NCBI GenBank assembly: GCA_035647855.1
Contig: DASRMP010000053.1
Coordinates: forward strand, 21,716-85,715
DNA: 64,000 bases
From: JAAZBW01 sp035647855
GTDB taxonomy: Bacteria; Actinomycetota; Actinomycetes; Actinomycetales; Actinomycetaceae
Direction: 5' to 3'
In this document: one piece after another, positions 7,793 through 15,863 of the stretch
How positions within the stretch are numbered: the first letter of the stretch is position 1
Layout of the letters: every line of letters starts with the position of its first letter
Translations under genes and position numbers: made by a program
The notes under the pieces: generated by a model
The model's database searches: none
Told to the model about the DNA's origin: nothing
Seen by the model: the letters and a program-made list of their open reading frames with translations, nothing else

Positions 7793-9484
7793 TCAGGAAC
7801 CGATCAGCTCCGCGAGATGATCGTTCACCGCGTTGACGCGCTCGCGCGCTCGCGCACGCGCAGCGGCGAGGTCGTCGTCGCTCGCGTTCTCGTCGATCTC
7901 GACGATCGACTCCAGGTAGCACTTCAGCTTCGGCTCCGTTCCGGAGGGCCGGACCACCACCCGGTCGTTGGCCTCGGTGAGGTAATAGAGCGCGTCCGTG
8001 GCAGGCAGCCCACGCCACCCTCCGACGGCGAGGTCCACCGCCTCCACCACGCGCGACCCGGCGAGTTCCGCCGGTGGAGCCTCGCGCAGCTTCCTCATGG
8101 CCGCCGCGATGACATCCAGGTCCTCCACGCGAATCGTCAGCGGGCGCGTGGCGTGGACTCCGTGGCTTCGTTCCAGTCGGTCGAGTTGGTCCAGCAGCGT
8201 CTCGCTCTGGTTGCCGAGCTGCGAGGCGAGGAGCGCGATCCGGATCCCGGCCGAGATACCGTCCTTGTCCCGGACGGCCTGCGGATCGACACAGTAGCCG
8301 AGCGCCTCCTCGTATCCGTACACCAGTCCGGGTGCCCGGGAGATCCACTTGAACCCCGTGGGAGTGTAGGCGTGCTCGAGCCCGTGGGCCGCGGCGATCC
8401 GCTCCAGCATCCGCGAGGAGACGATCGAGCAGGCGAGCGTGCCGCTGCCGCCCGCCGCCACGGCAAACGCGGCCGCCTGGGTGCCGAGCAACCAACCCAC
8501 CTCATCACCGGAGAGCTGCCGCCAGCCATCGGGCACCGGAACTGCGACGGAGCAACGGTCGGCGTCCGGGTCGTTCGCGATGATGACGTCCGCATTCACA
8601 CGCTCGGCAAGTTCAAGGGCGAGATCGAGGGCGCCTGGCTCCTCCGGATTCGGGAAGTCGACCGTGGGGAAGTCCGGGTTCGGTAGCGCCTGCTCCGTAA
8701 CTGAACGGACGTCGTTGTAGCCCGCGCGCTCGAACGCCTCGAGAGCGGTGGCGCCTCCCACGCCGTGCATCGCCGTGTGCACGATGCGCAAGTGCCCCGC
8801 CCGCCCGTGGGGCACGATCGAGACGGCGCGCTCCAGGTACGCCTGCCTGACTTCGTCGCCCAGCCGGTCCCAGCCGTCCTCGGTGCGGGGAATACGATCG
8901 GGCAGCGGCTGCGAGTCGATGGCTGCGGCGATCTCCACGTCAGCGGGCGAGATCAGCTGCACGCCCCGGCCCGCGTCATCGGTGGCGGCGCCGCCCAGGT
9001 ACACCTTGTAACCGTTGTCGTTCCGCGGGTTGTGGGACGCGGTGACCATCACGCCGGCGTCGGTGTCGAGATGGAGGACGGCGAAGGCGAGGACAGGCGT
9101 CGGCTGACGCGGCGGGAGCAGCAGTGCCCGCCCACCGGCGGCGGTCACCACGGCAGCCGTGTCCCGCGCGAACTGCTCGGAACCGTACCTGGCGTCGCAG
9201 CCGATCACCACGCTGAAGTCCGGCCCGACCGTCTCCTTCAGCCACGCCGCAAGGCCTGCCGCCGCGCGTATCACCACGGCACGATTCATCCGGTTCGGCC
9301 CTCCGCCGAGCGCTCCGCGCAACCCGGCAGTGCCGAACTCGAGCGTGCCGTCGAAGCGGTCGGAGAGCTCCGCGGCGGCCGCCTCGTCCGTGGCCGAACG
9401 GCCGAGCAAATCCCGTAACTCGGCTCGGGTCCACTCATCGGGGTCCGCATCGATCCAGGCGGTGATCTGGTCGAGCGTCATCAT
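7793..9484 (-). CDS. Phospho-sugar mutase (phosphoglucomutase/phosphomannomutase family, PmmB type)
   Basis: A 563-residue alpha-D-phosphohexomutase-superfamily enzyme. The phosphoserine loop is TASHNPRND with Ser150, the metal loop is DPDADR near residue 305, and the sugar-binding segment is GYEEALGY in the third domain. The ATG at 9484 follows AGAGGAT. It interconverts sugar 1- and 6- (or 5-) phosphates. Orthologues called PmmB sit beside deoxynucleoside-salvage genes in actinobacteria, as here, so ribose/deoxyribose 1-phosphate to 5-phosphate (phosphopentomutase) is a plausible activity, needed between DeoA and DeoC. It converges on deoC across repeat region A. Substrate is inference. Confidence 0.9.
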   Translation of the reverse strand: MMTLDQITAWIDADPDEWTRAELRDLLGRSATDEAAAAELSDRFDGTLEFGTAGLRGALGGGPNRMNRAVVIRAAAGLAAWLKETVGPDFSVVIGCDARYGSEQFARDTAAVVTAAGGRALLLPPRQPTPVLAFAVLHLDTDAGVMVTASHNPRNDNGYKVYLGGAATDDAGRGVQLISPADVEIAAAIDSQPLPDRIPRTEDGWDRLGDEVRQAYLERAVSIVPHGRAGHLRIVHTAMHGVGGATALEAFERAGYNDVRSVTEQALPNPDFPTVDFPNPEEPGALDLALELAERVNADVIIANDPDADRCSVAVPVPDGWRQLSGDEVGWLLGTQAAAFAVAAGGSGTLACSIVSSRMLERIAAAHGLEHAYTPTGFKWISRAPGLVYGYEEALGYCVDPQAVRDKDGISAGIRIALLASQLGNQSETLLDQLDRLERSHGVHATRPLTIRVEDLDVIAAAMRKLREAPPAELAGSRVVEAVDLAVGGWRGLPATDALYYLTEANDRVVVRPSGTEPKLKCYLESIVEIDENASDDDLAAARARARERVNAVNDHLAELIGS

Positions 9485-9510
9485 TGCGATCCTCTCGATG
9501 GGGACGTTCT

Positions 9511-9582
9511 GGATACGCTATCGGCTCGCACAGGCTGCCGCGTTTCGGATACGCTCCCAGCTCGCGCGGCCTGCTGCGCTGC
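9511..9582. repeat. Diverged 36-bp tandem duplication
   Basis: Two 36-bp units beginning GGATACGCT (9511 and 9547) agree at about 27 of 36 positions. They lie in the 237-bp stretch between the divergent sugar mutase and the dapE remnant. In the rest of that stretch I recognise no gene, although the plus frame ending at 9725 closes with a segment (GRFLSEGERILHSV) reminiscent of a SpoU/TrmH methyltransferase N-terminus. This may be a rearrangement junction. Confidence 0.6.
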
Positions 9583-9721
9583 GGGAAGCCGCTTGCAAGA
9601 ATGGCGAGGTGCCGACTCCAGTGATCACCTCCACCGCCGCTCTTGAGACATCCGGACCATCTTCGGTCCGTTCCGGCCGGTTCCTCAGCGAGGGCGAGCG
9701 CATCCTCCACTCGGTCCGGGA

Positions 9722-10186
9722 GTGAGCGTGCCTCGACTCGACCTCGCCGACCTGACCGCGCTCGCCGCCGCCTGCGACATCCCCTCGGTCTCGGGATCGG
9801 AACGCGAACTCGCCGACGCCATCGAGACAGCCCTCGCGCCCCTGCCGCTGACCGTTCGCCGCGACGACGACGCCGTGCCGGCCTCCAGCAATCGCAATAT
9901 GATTCCGGACCGGTGCACCGTCTCCGTGAACTACAGGTTCGCTCCGTCCCGGACAGTGGACCAAGCCCTCGTGGCGGACTTCGTCACGACTGCGGGCGAG
10001 GTTATTGGCGCGGGAGTGGCGCCCAAGTACGGTTGGACAGACGTTGCGAGGTTCGCCGAACTCGGTATTCCTGCGGTCAACTTCGGTCCTGGGGATCCGC
10101 TCCTCGCGCACGCGGACTTCGAGCGGTGCCCGGTCCATCGGATTCACGCCTGCGCACACGCGCTGGAAGCTTGGCTCGAAAGGTAG
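9722..10186 (+). pseudogene. dapE: dapE remnant (succinyl-diaminopimelate desuccinylase, internally deleted)
   Basis: The frame encodes only 154 residues against roughly 350-370 for actinobacterial DapE. The N-terminus (DIPSVSGSERELADAIE) and the C-terminal lid/dimer and end regions (MIPDRCTVSVNYRFAPSR, KYGWTDVARFAELGIPAVNF, GPGDPLLAHAD) align well. The roughly 190 residues between them are gone, including the HxDTVP metal ligand, the catalytic Glu-Glu and the dimerisation domain, and a further block of about 30 residues is missing after YRFAPSR. The frame stayed open across both deletions. It cannot be a working M20 deacylase. Its position just before the LOG gene is the ancestral dapE position in actinobacteria. 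Confidence 0.88.
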
Positions 10187-10189
10187 GAC

Positions 10190-10966
10190 ATGGCCAGAAG
10201 ACTCTCATATCGCAAAGGTCCCGTCGTCCTTCGCGGCAGCCAGGTCCCGCGCGAGACGTCGGACATGCGTCTGCTCAGGCCGCAACCCGATACGGACTGG
10301 CTGCACGAGGATCCGTGGCGGGTGCTGCGCATCCAGGCCGAATTCGTGGAAGGTTTCGGCGGTCTCGCGGACCTCGGACCGGCCGTCAGCGTGTTCGGCT
10401 CTGCGCGTTCGGAGCCGGGTTCACCGGTCTACGAGTTGGCCAGGGATGTCGGCGTGGCGTTGGTCGAGGCCGGATTCGCAGTGATCACCGGTGGCGGCCC
10501 CGGCGCCATGGAGGCCGCGAACAGAGGCGCCCACGAGGCGGGGGGAATCTCGGTCGGACTCGGCATAGAACTGCCGTTCGAGCAGGGCCTGAACAACTGG
10601 GTGGACCTGGGCATCAACTTCCGCTACTTCTTCGTCCGCAAGACGATGTTCGTGAAGTACTCGCAGGGTTTCATTGTGCTGCCGGGCGGATTCGGGACGC
10701 TTGACGAACTCTTCGAAGCCCTGACCCTCGTGCAGACCCACAAGGTGCGTTCGTTCCCGATCGTCCTCGTTGGAACCGAGTACTGGTCCGGACTGAAGGA
10801 ATGGGTCTCGACTGTCATGGTGGATGCCGGGACCATCAGCGCGGGAGACCTGGACCTCATGCCGATCGTCGATACGGCTGAAGAGAGCGTCGAGGTCCTG
10901 CAGGCCGGAATCTCGAAGCTTGCCAAACAGCAGACCGAGGCAGCGGCGGCCGCTGACGGCTCGTGA
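10190..10966 (+). CDS. LOG family protein (TIGR00730, cytokinin-activating type phosphoribohydrolase)
   Basis: A 258-residue Rossmann-fold protein with the family motifs GGGPGAMEAANRGA (near residue 102) and PGGFGTLDELFE (near residue 165), which form the nucleotide 5'-monophosphate site. LOG proteins remove ribose 5-phosphate from N6-modified AMP or hydrolyse purine nucleotides. In bacteria the physiological substrate is often unknown. It follows the dapE remnant by 3 bp and is preceded by GGTAGGAC. The extended N-terminus of about 60 residues before the core is usual in actinobacteria. The neighbouring order is conserved in Mycobacterium (dapE, LOG protein, DUF3117 region). Confidence 0.93.
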   Translation: MARRLSYRKGPVVLRGSQVPRETSDMRLLRPQPDTDWLHEDPWRVLRIQAEFVEGFGGLADLGPAVSVFGSARSEPGSPVYELARDVGVALVEAGFAVITGGGPGAMEAANRGAHEAGGISVGLGIELPFEQGLNNWVDLGINFRYFFVRKTMFVKYSQGFIVLPGGFGTLDELFEALTLVQTHKVRSFPIVLVGTEYWSGLKEWVSTVMVDAGTISAGDLDLMPIVDTAEESVEVLQAGISKLAKQQTEAAAAADGS

Positions 10967-11058
10967 CTTCCTCATCAGCGCTCGCGGCAGCAATTGGCGT
11001 AAACTAGAGCAAAGCACGCCCAACGGCGCGTATTCGGTCCCGAAGAGGAGTTGAGCAC

Positions 11059-11226
11059 ATGGCAGCGATGAAGCCACGTACAGGTGACGGTCCGCTCGAG
11101 GTCACCAAGGAGGGGCGAGGGTTCGTTATGCGTGTGCCGCTCGAGGGCGGCGGGCGTCTCGTGGTGGAGCTCAATCAGGAAGAAATTGATGAGCTCGCCG
11201 GAACCCTGGACTCCGTTCGGACCTGA
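11059..11226 (+). CDS. DUF3117 protein (55 aa)
   Basis: A 55-residue protein, MAAMKPRTGDGPLEVTKE at the N-terminus, matching the small conserved actinobacterial DUF3117 family almost end to end. GAAGAGGAG lies 8 bp upstream of the ATG. A TAAACT element at 11000-11005 might be the promoter -10 region. The second half (GRLVVELNQEEIDELAGTL) predicts a beta-strand and helix. The biochemical function of the family is unknown. It is followed closely by a strong hairpin, so it is probably transcribed on its own. Confidence 0.92.
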   Translation: MAAMKPRTGDGPLEVTKEGRGFVMRVPLEGGGRLVVELNQEEIDELAGTLDSVRT

Positions 11227-11248
11227 AGGCCCGAGCGCTGCACAGCTC

Positions 11249-11270
11249 AAGGCGCCCTAAAGGGCGCCTT
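11249..11270 (+). terminator. Intrinsic terminator after the DUF3117 gene
   Basis: The arms AAGGCGCCC and GGGCGCCTT form a perfect 9-bp stem with a TAAA loop. It starts 23 bp after the stop codon and serves the plus strand; by symmetry it may also end the converging methyltransferase transcript. Confidence 0.85.
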
Positions 11271-11325
11271 AGGCATGTCCGGCCGTGCAGAGTCGTCCCG
11301 CGCGGCGACCCTCAGGGCTTGACCA

Positions 11326-11952
11326 TCAGGGCTTGATCGCCAGCAGGACGCCGTCCCCGACGGGAACGAGCGCCGTCAGGTCCACGGACTCCCGGACGTC
11401 CTTTCCGAGTTCGCGCATTGCGACCGTTCGCTGGTCACGGCGCGCGGGGTCCGCCACGAGACCACCGGCGAGCGCGTGGTTGATCGCCAGCACGCCTCCT
11501 GCCCGGAGGATGCGCCATCCCTGTTCCCTCAGGGCTTCGGTCTCCGCCGGATCCCCGTCGATGAAGACCATGTCATAGGCGCTGTCAGCCAGGCGGGGCA
11601 GCACATCGAGTGCACGGCCGCCGATGAGGCGGGCGCGTGCCGGTTTGACGCCTGCCTGGGCGAACGCCTCGCGCGCCACTCGCTGGAATTCGGGCTCGAT
11701 GTCGATGGACGTGAGTACGCCGTCGGCGGACATTCCCTCGAGCAGCCAAGAACCCGAGACGCCCGTGCCCGTACCGATCTCGGCAACGGAGCGGGCACCC
11801 ACGGCCCCCGCCATCAGGCGCAGGAGCGCGCCCGCGCCCACCGAGACGGCGGAGATGCCGAACTCACCGGCCCTCATGCGTGCGAACCGAGCCGGTTCGG
11901 ACTCCTCGGAGAACTCTTCGGTGTAAGACCAGGACAGGGCGGGATCGTGCAT
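11326..11952 (-). CDS. Class I SAM-dependent O-methyltransferase
   Basis: A 208-residue protein of the catechol-O-methyltransferase-like family. Motif I is VAEIGTGTGVSG, the Asp of motif post-I lies in LTSIDIEPE, and the metal/catalytic stretch is DMVFIDGDPAE. The start is set at the ATG at 11952 because GGAGG precedes it by a proper distance; a possible earlier start adds 12 residues without a ribosome site. This is the Rv1220c-type gene found between DUF3117 and htrA in actinobacteria. The acceptor substrate is unknown. The sigE/rseA pair that often lies between this gene and htrA is absent; the 225 bp here show no gene. Confidence 0.9.
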   Translation of the reverse strand: MHDPALSWSYTEEFSEESEPARFARMRAGEFGISAVSVGAGALLRLMAGAVGARSVAEIGTGTGVSGSWLLEGMSADGVLTSIDIEPEFQRVAREAFAQAGVKPARARLIGGRALDVLPRLADSAYDMVFIDGDPAETEALREQGWRILRAGGVLAINHALAGGLVADPARRDQRTVAMRELGKDVRESVDLTALVPVGDGVLLAIKP

Positions 11953-12178
11953 TGCACCCTCCGTTCGATTGACCGCAAGTCTAGCCACCGGGCCGGGTCA
12001 GACCGGTCCACCGCCATGGCGCGGCACCCATCGAGGAATTATCTCCTCCTCGGGTAACCTTGCTGGGGCCGCCTTCTTCGGCGATCCGTCAGTTCCCGGA
12101 TGACCCTGCTGGGCGCGGCGCGCGACATTGGGCGACGATTGAGGATCGAATGTTCACCATGACGTCGATGGAGGACGC

Positions 12179-13717
12179 GTGAGCGAGGGCCGGCCCGGCA
12201 ACGATGAGCGGCCGGGCGCACAGTCGGAGTCCGGCCTGGAGCAGTTCGGTCCCGCCAAGTACGGGGAGTCGGCACCGTCCGCGTACGAGCCGCGGCCTCC
12301 TCAACAGCCTTTCCAACAGCCTTTCCAGCAGCCTTTCCGGCCGCCCCACGCGCCGGCCGACCCCTTCACGCCACGGGCCGGATCGGCCGAGGCCTCCTAC
12401 GGGCGGTATCGCTCTCCGTACGAGGTGTCGGCAGGTGTCCCTGATCACGGCTCTGCTCCGCGGGGAACCGGAACTCCCTACGATTCGGGAGATCCGTACG
12501 GATCCGGGACTCCGTACGGTTCTGGGTCTCCGTACTACGGCGGGACCGGTGCCGGAAGCCCGTACGGCTCCGACCCCCAGGGCGGCCCGCCGAAAGAGCC
12601 GCGCCGCAGGCGCCGTGTCCTGGCCGTGGCAGTCGTGGTGCTTGTGGTGACTCTGCTCGCAGCGGTTGCGCTGTGGGGCACGTGGGCAAGACTCGGCGAT
12701 GACCCGGGCGCCGCCGGCCAGACTCCAACGGCGACAGCGCCGCCTCCGGCGACGTCGAGTCCCGGCGCAAACGTCCGCCCGCCGGATTCCGTGGCCGGCA
12801 TCGCCGCCGAGGTACTCGCCTCGACCGTCTACATCGAGGCGACCACGGCCCAGGGCGTCGCGTCGGGGACGGGGATGGTGCTCCGATCCGACGGGTACCT
12901 CGTCACGAACAACCACGTGATCGCAGGCGCCGCCGATCAGGGTGGCCGGATCCAGGTCACCTTCCCCGAGGGGGACGTGCACGACGCCGAGGTGGTCGGA
13001 CGCACCGAGGACTACGACATCGCCGTCCTCAGGGTTGACCGGACCGACCTCGACCCGCTCCCGCTCGCCAACTCGGACCACGTCGTCGTCGGCGACCCGG
13101 TGATCGCCGTCGGCGCGCCCCTCGGACTCCATGGAACGGTGACCACGGGCATCGTCTCGGCCCTCAACCGGGCGGTTACCGCAGGCTCGGCCCAGGAGGT
13201 CTCCTACATCAACGCGATCCAGACGGACGCGGCGATCAACCCGGGCAACTCCGGCGGCCCCCTGGTCAACATGAGCGGCGAGGTCATAGGCATCAATTCG
13301 GCCATCGCGCAGCCGCCCGGCAGCCTCCAGGCGACCGGCTCCATCGGACTCGGTTTCGCGATCCCGTCTAATCAGGTCGCCCGGACGACCGAGCAACTCA
13401 TCTCGGCGGGTTACGCCACCTACCCGATCATCGGCATTCTCCTCGACGGCACCCACGCGGGCGAGGGCGTACTCGTCTCGCAGGATCCGCTCCAGGATGG
13501 GACTCCTCCGGTGACTCCGGGAGGCCCGGGGGAACTGGCGGGCGTCGAACCCGGGGACGTTATCCTCCGCATCGACGGGCACCCCGTCACCAGCCCCGAC
13601 GAGGTCATCGTGACCGTGCGCTCGCACGCTCCCGGGGACACGGTCACACTCACGATACGGCGTGACGGCTCGGACTTCGACGTCGAGATCGTGTTGGGCG
13701 AGCACCGCGCCAACTGA
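12179..13717 (+). CDS. htrA: HtrA/DegP-type membrane serine protease with PDZ domain
   Basis: A 512-residue protein starting at GTG after GGAGGACGC. Residues 1-140 are cytoplasmic, disordered and rich in Pro, Gln, Gly and Tyr, with a repeated QQPFQQPF motif. A basic stretch precedes one transmembrane segment (about 145-165). The trypsin-like domain carries the triad His246 (NNHV), Asp280 (YDIAVL) and Ser358 (GNSGGPL), and a PDZ domain occupies about 420-505. It should degrade or refold damaged exported proteins outside the membrane. It corresponds to Rv1223 in the conserved htrA-tatB-mrp neighbourhood. A CGAGGA/TCCTCG pair near 12034-12054 is the only upstream symmetry seen. Confidence 0.94.
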   Translation: MSEGRPGNDERPGAQSESGLEQFGPAKYGESAPSAYEPRPPQQPFQQPFQQPFRPPHAPADPFTPRAGSAEASYGRYRSPYEVSAGVPDHGSAPRGTGTPYDSGDPYGSGTPYGSGSPYYGGTGAGSPYGSDPQGGPPKEPRRRRRVLAVAVVVLVVTLLAAVALWGTWARLGDDPGAAGQTPTATAPPPATSSPGANVRPPDSVAGIAAEVLASTVYIEATTAQGVASGTGMVLRSDGYLVTNNHVIAGAADQGGRIQVTFPEGDVHDAEVVGRTEDYDIAVLRVDRTDLDPLPLANSDHVVVGDPVIAVGAPLGLHGTVTTGIVSALNRAVTAGSAQEVSYINAIQTDAAINPGNSGGPLVNMSGEVIGINSAIAQPPGSLQATGSIGLGFAIPSNQVARTTEQLISAGYATYPIIGILLDGTHAGEGVLVSQDPLQDGTPPVTPGGPGELAGVEPGDVILRIDGHPVTSPDEVIVTVRSHAPGDTVTLTIRRDGSDFDVEIVLGEHRAN

Positions 13718-13733
13718 GCCCGCAGCGGCGGGC
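13718..13733. terminator. GC-rich hairpin between htrA and tatB
   Basis: GCCCGC and GCGGGC form a 6-bp stem with an AGCG loop immediately after the htrA stop. The gene pair is convergent, so it could act on both strands. There is no T-run. Confidence 0.4.
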
Positions 13734-13735
13734 CG

Positions 13736-14083
13736 CTAGGTCGCCTCGTCGTCGAAGGGCGCGGGGACCCCCGGCCTCCGCCCGGGTGATGTCCACATGG
13801 GGGGAGCGGGCGAGGATCCCCGCGGGGAGCGTGCCGGCGGCTCGTCGAAAAGCGCCTCCCGCACGATGCGGCGCGGGTCGTACTGCCGCGGGTCGAGGGA
13901 TGCGAGATCGACCTCGTCGCCCAGTTCCCGCGAGACCTGCTCCTTCGCGCCGCGAAGGAAGTCGCGGGCCTCGTTGAACCAGCCGGCGATCTGGCGGGTC
14001 GTCTCGGGGAGCCTGTTGGGGCCGACGATGATCAGCACCAGCAGCAGGAGGACAAGGGCCTCCCAGCCGTTGATGCCGAACAC
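13736..14083 (-). CDS. tatB: Sec-independent (Tat) translocase subunit TatB
   Basis: A 115-residue protein with the TatA/B signature: one N-terminal transmembrane helix (EALVLLLLVLIIVGP), the GPxxLPE turn and then an amphipathic helix (TTRQIAGWFNEARDFLRGA). The Glu-rich start MFGINGWE and the Pro/Arg-rich disordered tail fit TatB rather than TatA. TatB forms the twin-arginine signal receptor with TatC. It lies 9 bp downstream of mrp in the same orientation, the conserved actinobacterial arrangement. Confidence 0.9.
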   Translation of the reverse strand: MFGINGWEALVLLLLVLIIVGPNRLPETTRQIAGWFNEARDFLRGAKEQVSRELGDEVDLASLDPRQYDPRRIVREALFDEPPARSPRGSSPAPPMWTSPGRRPGVPAPFDDEAT

Positions 14084-14092
14084 GACCTGCTC

Positions 14093-15226
14093 CTAACGTG
14101 AGATCGGTGTGACTCCGAGAGCGCGACCGGCGAGCCCACGGGTGCGCGCCGCCAGTTGGTCGGCGACCCCGAGCAGGGCCTGCGCGGCAGGCGAATCCGG
14201 CTGCTCCAGTACGACCGGTCTACCTCCGTCGGCGCCCTCGCGCAACTGGACATCGATGGGGACGTGCGCGAGGACGGGCACCGGGTAGCCGAGCGAGGAA
14301 GTCAGCTCGCCGGCGACCGCGTCTCCGCCGCCCGATCCGAACAGGTCGAGCCGGCTGCCGTCCGGCAGCTCCATCCAGGACATGTTCTCGATGACGCCGA
14401 CCACGTGCTGCCGGGTCTGCGCCGAGAGGACGCCCGCCCGCTGGGCAACCTCCGCTGCCGCGACCTGCGGGGTCGTCACGATGATGATCTCCGACGACGG
14501 GATGAACTGTGCGACCGAGATCGCGATGTCCCCGGTGCCGGGTGGGAGGTCGAGGAGGAGCACGTCGAGATCGCCCCAGAAGACGTCCGCGAAGAACTGC
14601 TGCAGCGCACGGTGCAGCATCGGGCCACGCCACACGACCGGGGTTCCCGGAGGGGCGAACATGCCGATCGAGATCACCTTCACATCGTGGGCGACGGGCG
14701 GCACGATCATGTCGTCGAGTTTGGTGGGCGGGTGTTCAACTCCGAGCATCCGCGGAATCGAGAAGCCGTAGATGTCCGCATCGACGACGCCGACCTTGAA
14801 GCCCTTCGCAGCGAGTGCAGCCGCGAGGTTCGCGGTGACCGACGATTTCCCGACGCCGCCCTTCCCCGATGTGATCGCGTAGACGCGCGTGAGGTTGCCG
14901 GGCTGGGCGAACGGGATGACGGGCTCCGGGGTGCCGCCGCGCAGCTTGGTGCGCAGTTCGGCGCGCTGCTCCTCGCTCATGACGCCCATCGCGACGTCGA
15001 CGCCCGTGACGCCCTCGACCTCGCCGACCGCACGCTGCACGTCGCGGGTGATGGTGTCACGGAGGGGGCACCCTGCCGTGGTGAGGTCGATGCCCACGAC
15101 GACGTGGCCGTCGTCGCCGATCTCGACCGATCGGACCATGTCCAGCTCGGTTATCGGCCGGCGGATCTCCGGGTCGTTGACTTTCGTGAGGGCCGCACGG
15201 ACGGCCTCAGTGGTGGGACGAGACAT
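14093..15226 (-). CDS. mrp: Mrp/NBP35 family Fe-S cluster carrier ATPase
   Basis: A 377-residue protein. Residues 1-90 form a DUF59/MIP18 domain (VNDPEIRRPITELDMVRSVEI, with TAGCPLRD). The rest is a deviant-Walker P-loop ATPase (SGKGGVGKSS) with VDADIYGFSIPRMLG and LLLDLPPGTGD. It binds and passes on Fe-S clusters in the cytosol. The ATG at 15226 is chosen because the family N-terminus begins there (MSRPTTEAVRAAL); the open frame upstream is arginine- and proline-rich and unrelated. The usual CxxC cluster pair of the ATPase domain is not evident (VIENMSWMELPDG), as in many actinobacterial homologues. Confidence 0.93.
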   Translation of the reverse strand: MSRPTTEAVRAALTKVNDPEIRRPITELDMVRSVEIGDDGHVVVGIDLTTAGCPLRDTITRDVQRAVGEVEGVTGVDVAMGVMSEEQRAELRTKLRGGTPEPVIPFAQPGNLTRVYAITSGKGGVGKSSVTANLAAALAAKGFKVGVVDADIYGFSIPRMLGVEHPPTKLDDMIVPPVAHDVKVISIGMFAPPGTPVVWRGPMLHRALQQFFADVFWGDLDVLLLDLPPGTGDIAISVAQFIPSSEIIIVTTPQVAAAEVAQRAGVLSAQTRQHVVGVIENMSWMELPDGSRLDLFGSGGGDAVAGELTSSLGYPVPVLAHVPIDVQLREGADGGRPVVLEQPDSPAAQALLGVADQLAARTRGLAGRALGVTPISR

Positions 15227-15236
15227 GTTGCCGATC

Positions 15237-15863
15237 CTACCTCGTGGGTTTTTCGCCCTCCGGGGTGGGGTCCGCGGCGCTGCCGGCAGACCTGCCGTCC
15301 GGCGAAGCGGATCGCTCCCGGGCATCGGCGTCATCCGGGCGCTCCCGGAGGAGCGCGATCAGATTTTCCCGGAGTTGATCGTCGCGGCGATCGCGGTCCT
15401 CCATCAGGTCCGCCACGAGGTCCCGCAGTTCGCCACGGACGTAATCGCGGGTGGCGACATCTCCGAGGGCCATGCGGAGGGCGGCAAGTTCGCGGGCGAT
15501 GTACTCCGTGTCCGCCAGATTGCGCTCCGCCCGCTGGCGGTCCTGCTCGGCACTCACCCGGTCCCGCTGCACCTGACGGTTCTGGGCAAGCAGGATGAGT
15601 GGCGAGGAGTAGGAGGCCTGCAGAGACAGCATGAGCGTAAGTGCGGTGAAGCCGAGCGCCGCAGAATCGAATCGCAGGTGGCTCGGGCCGAACGAGTTCC
15701 AGAGGAGCCAGAAGCCCACGAAAAGCGTGAGCCACACCAGGAATTGGGCGGTGCCGGTGAATCGCGCGATTCCTTCGGCGACTCGCGAGACAGTCTCCGA
15801 CTGCAGTGAGATTCGGGGACGGCGGAACCTGCTCTCGCGGGGCTGGTCGAGTCGATCACGCAT
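15237..15863 (-). CDS. DUF1003 membrane protein
   Basis: A 208-residue protein with two transmembrane segments (FLVWLTLFVGFWLLWN and a following ALGFTALTLMLSLQASYSSPLIL hairpin) and a long charged C-terminal helix rich in Arg, Asp and Glu. This is the DUF1003 pattern. The ATG at 15863 has AGGAGG 7 bp upstream and overlaps the end of the MgtE-like gene by 8 bp; an alternative start 21 bp earlier lacks a site. DUF1003 genes often accompany MgtE-N/CBS proteins in actinobacteria, suggesting a shared role in cation homeostasis, which is inference. Confidence 0.87.
   Translation of the reverse strand: MRDRLDQPRESRFRRPRISLQSETVSRVAEGIARFTGTAQFLVWLTLFVGFWLLWNSFGPSHLRFDSAALGFTALTLMLSLQASYSSPLILLAQNRQVQRDRVSAEQDRQRAERNLADTEYIARELAALRMALGDVATRDYVRGELRDLVADLMEDRDRRDDQLRENLIALLRERPDDADARERSASPDGRSAGSAADPTPEGEKPTR

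Noticed and set aside
13718..13733. Part of repeat families A/B
   Set aside because: The GC hairpin is unrelated in sequence to the units and is explained as a possible terminator.
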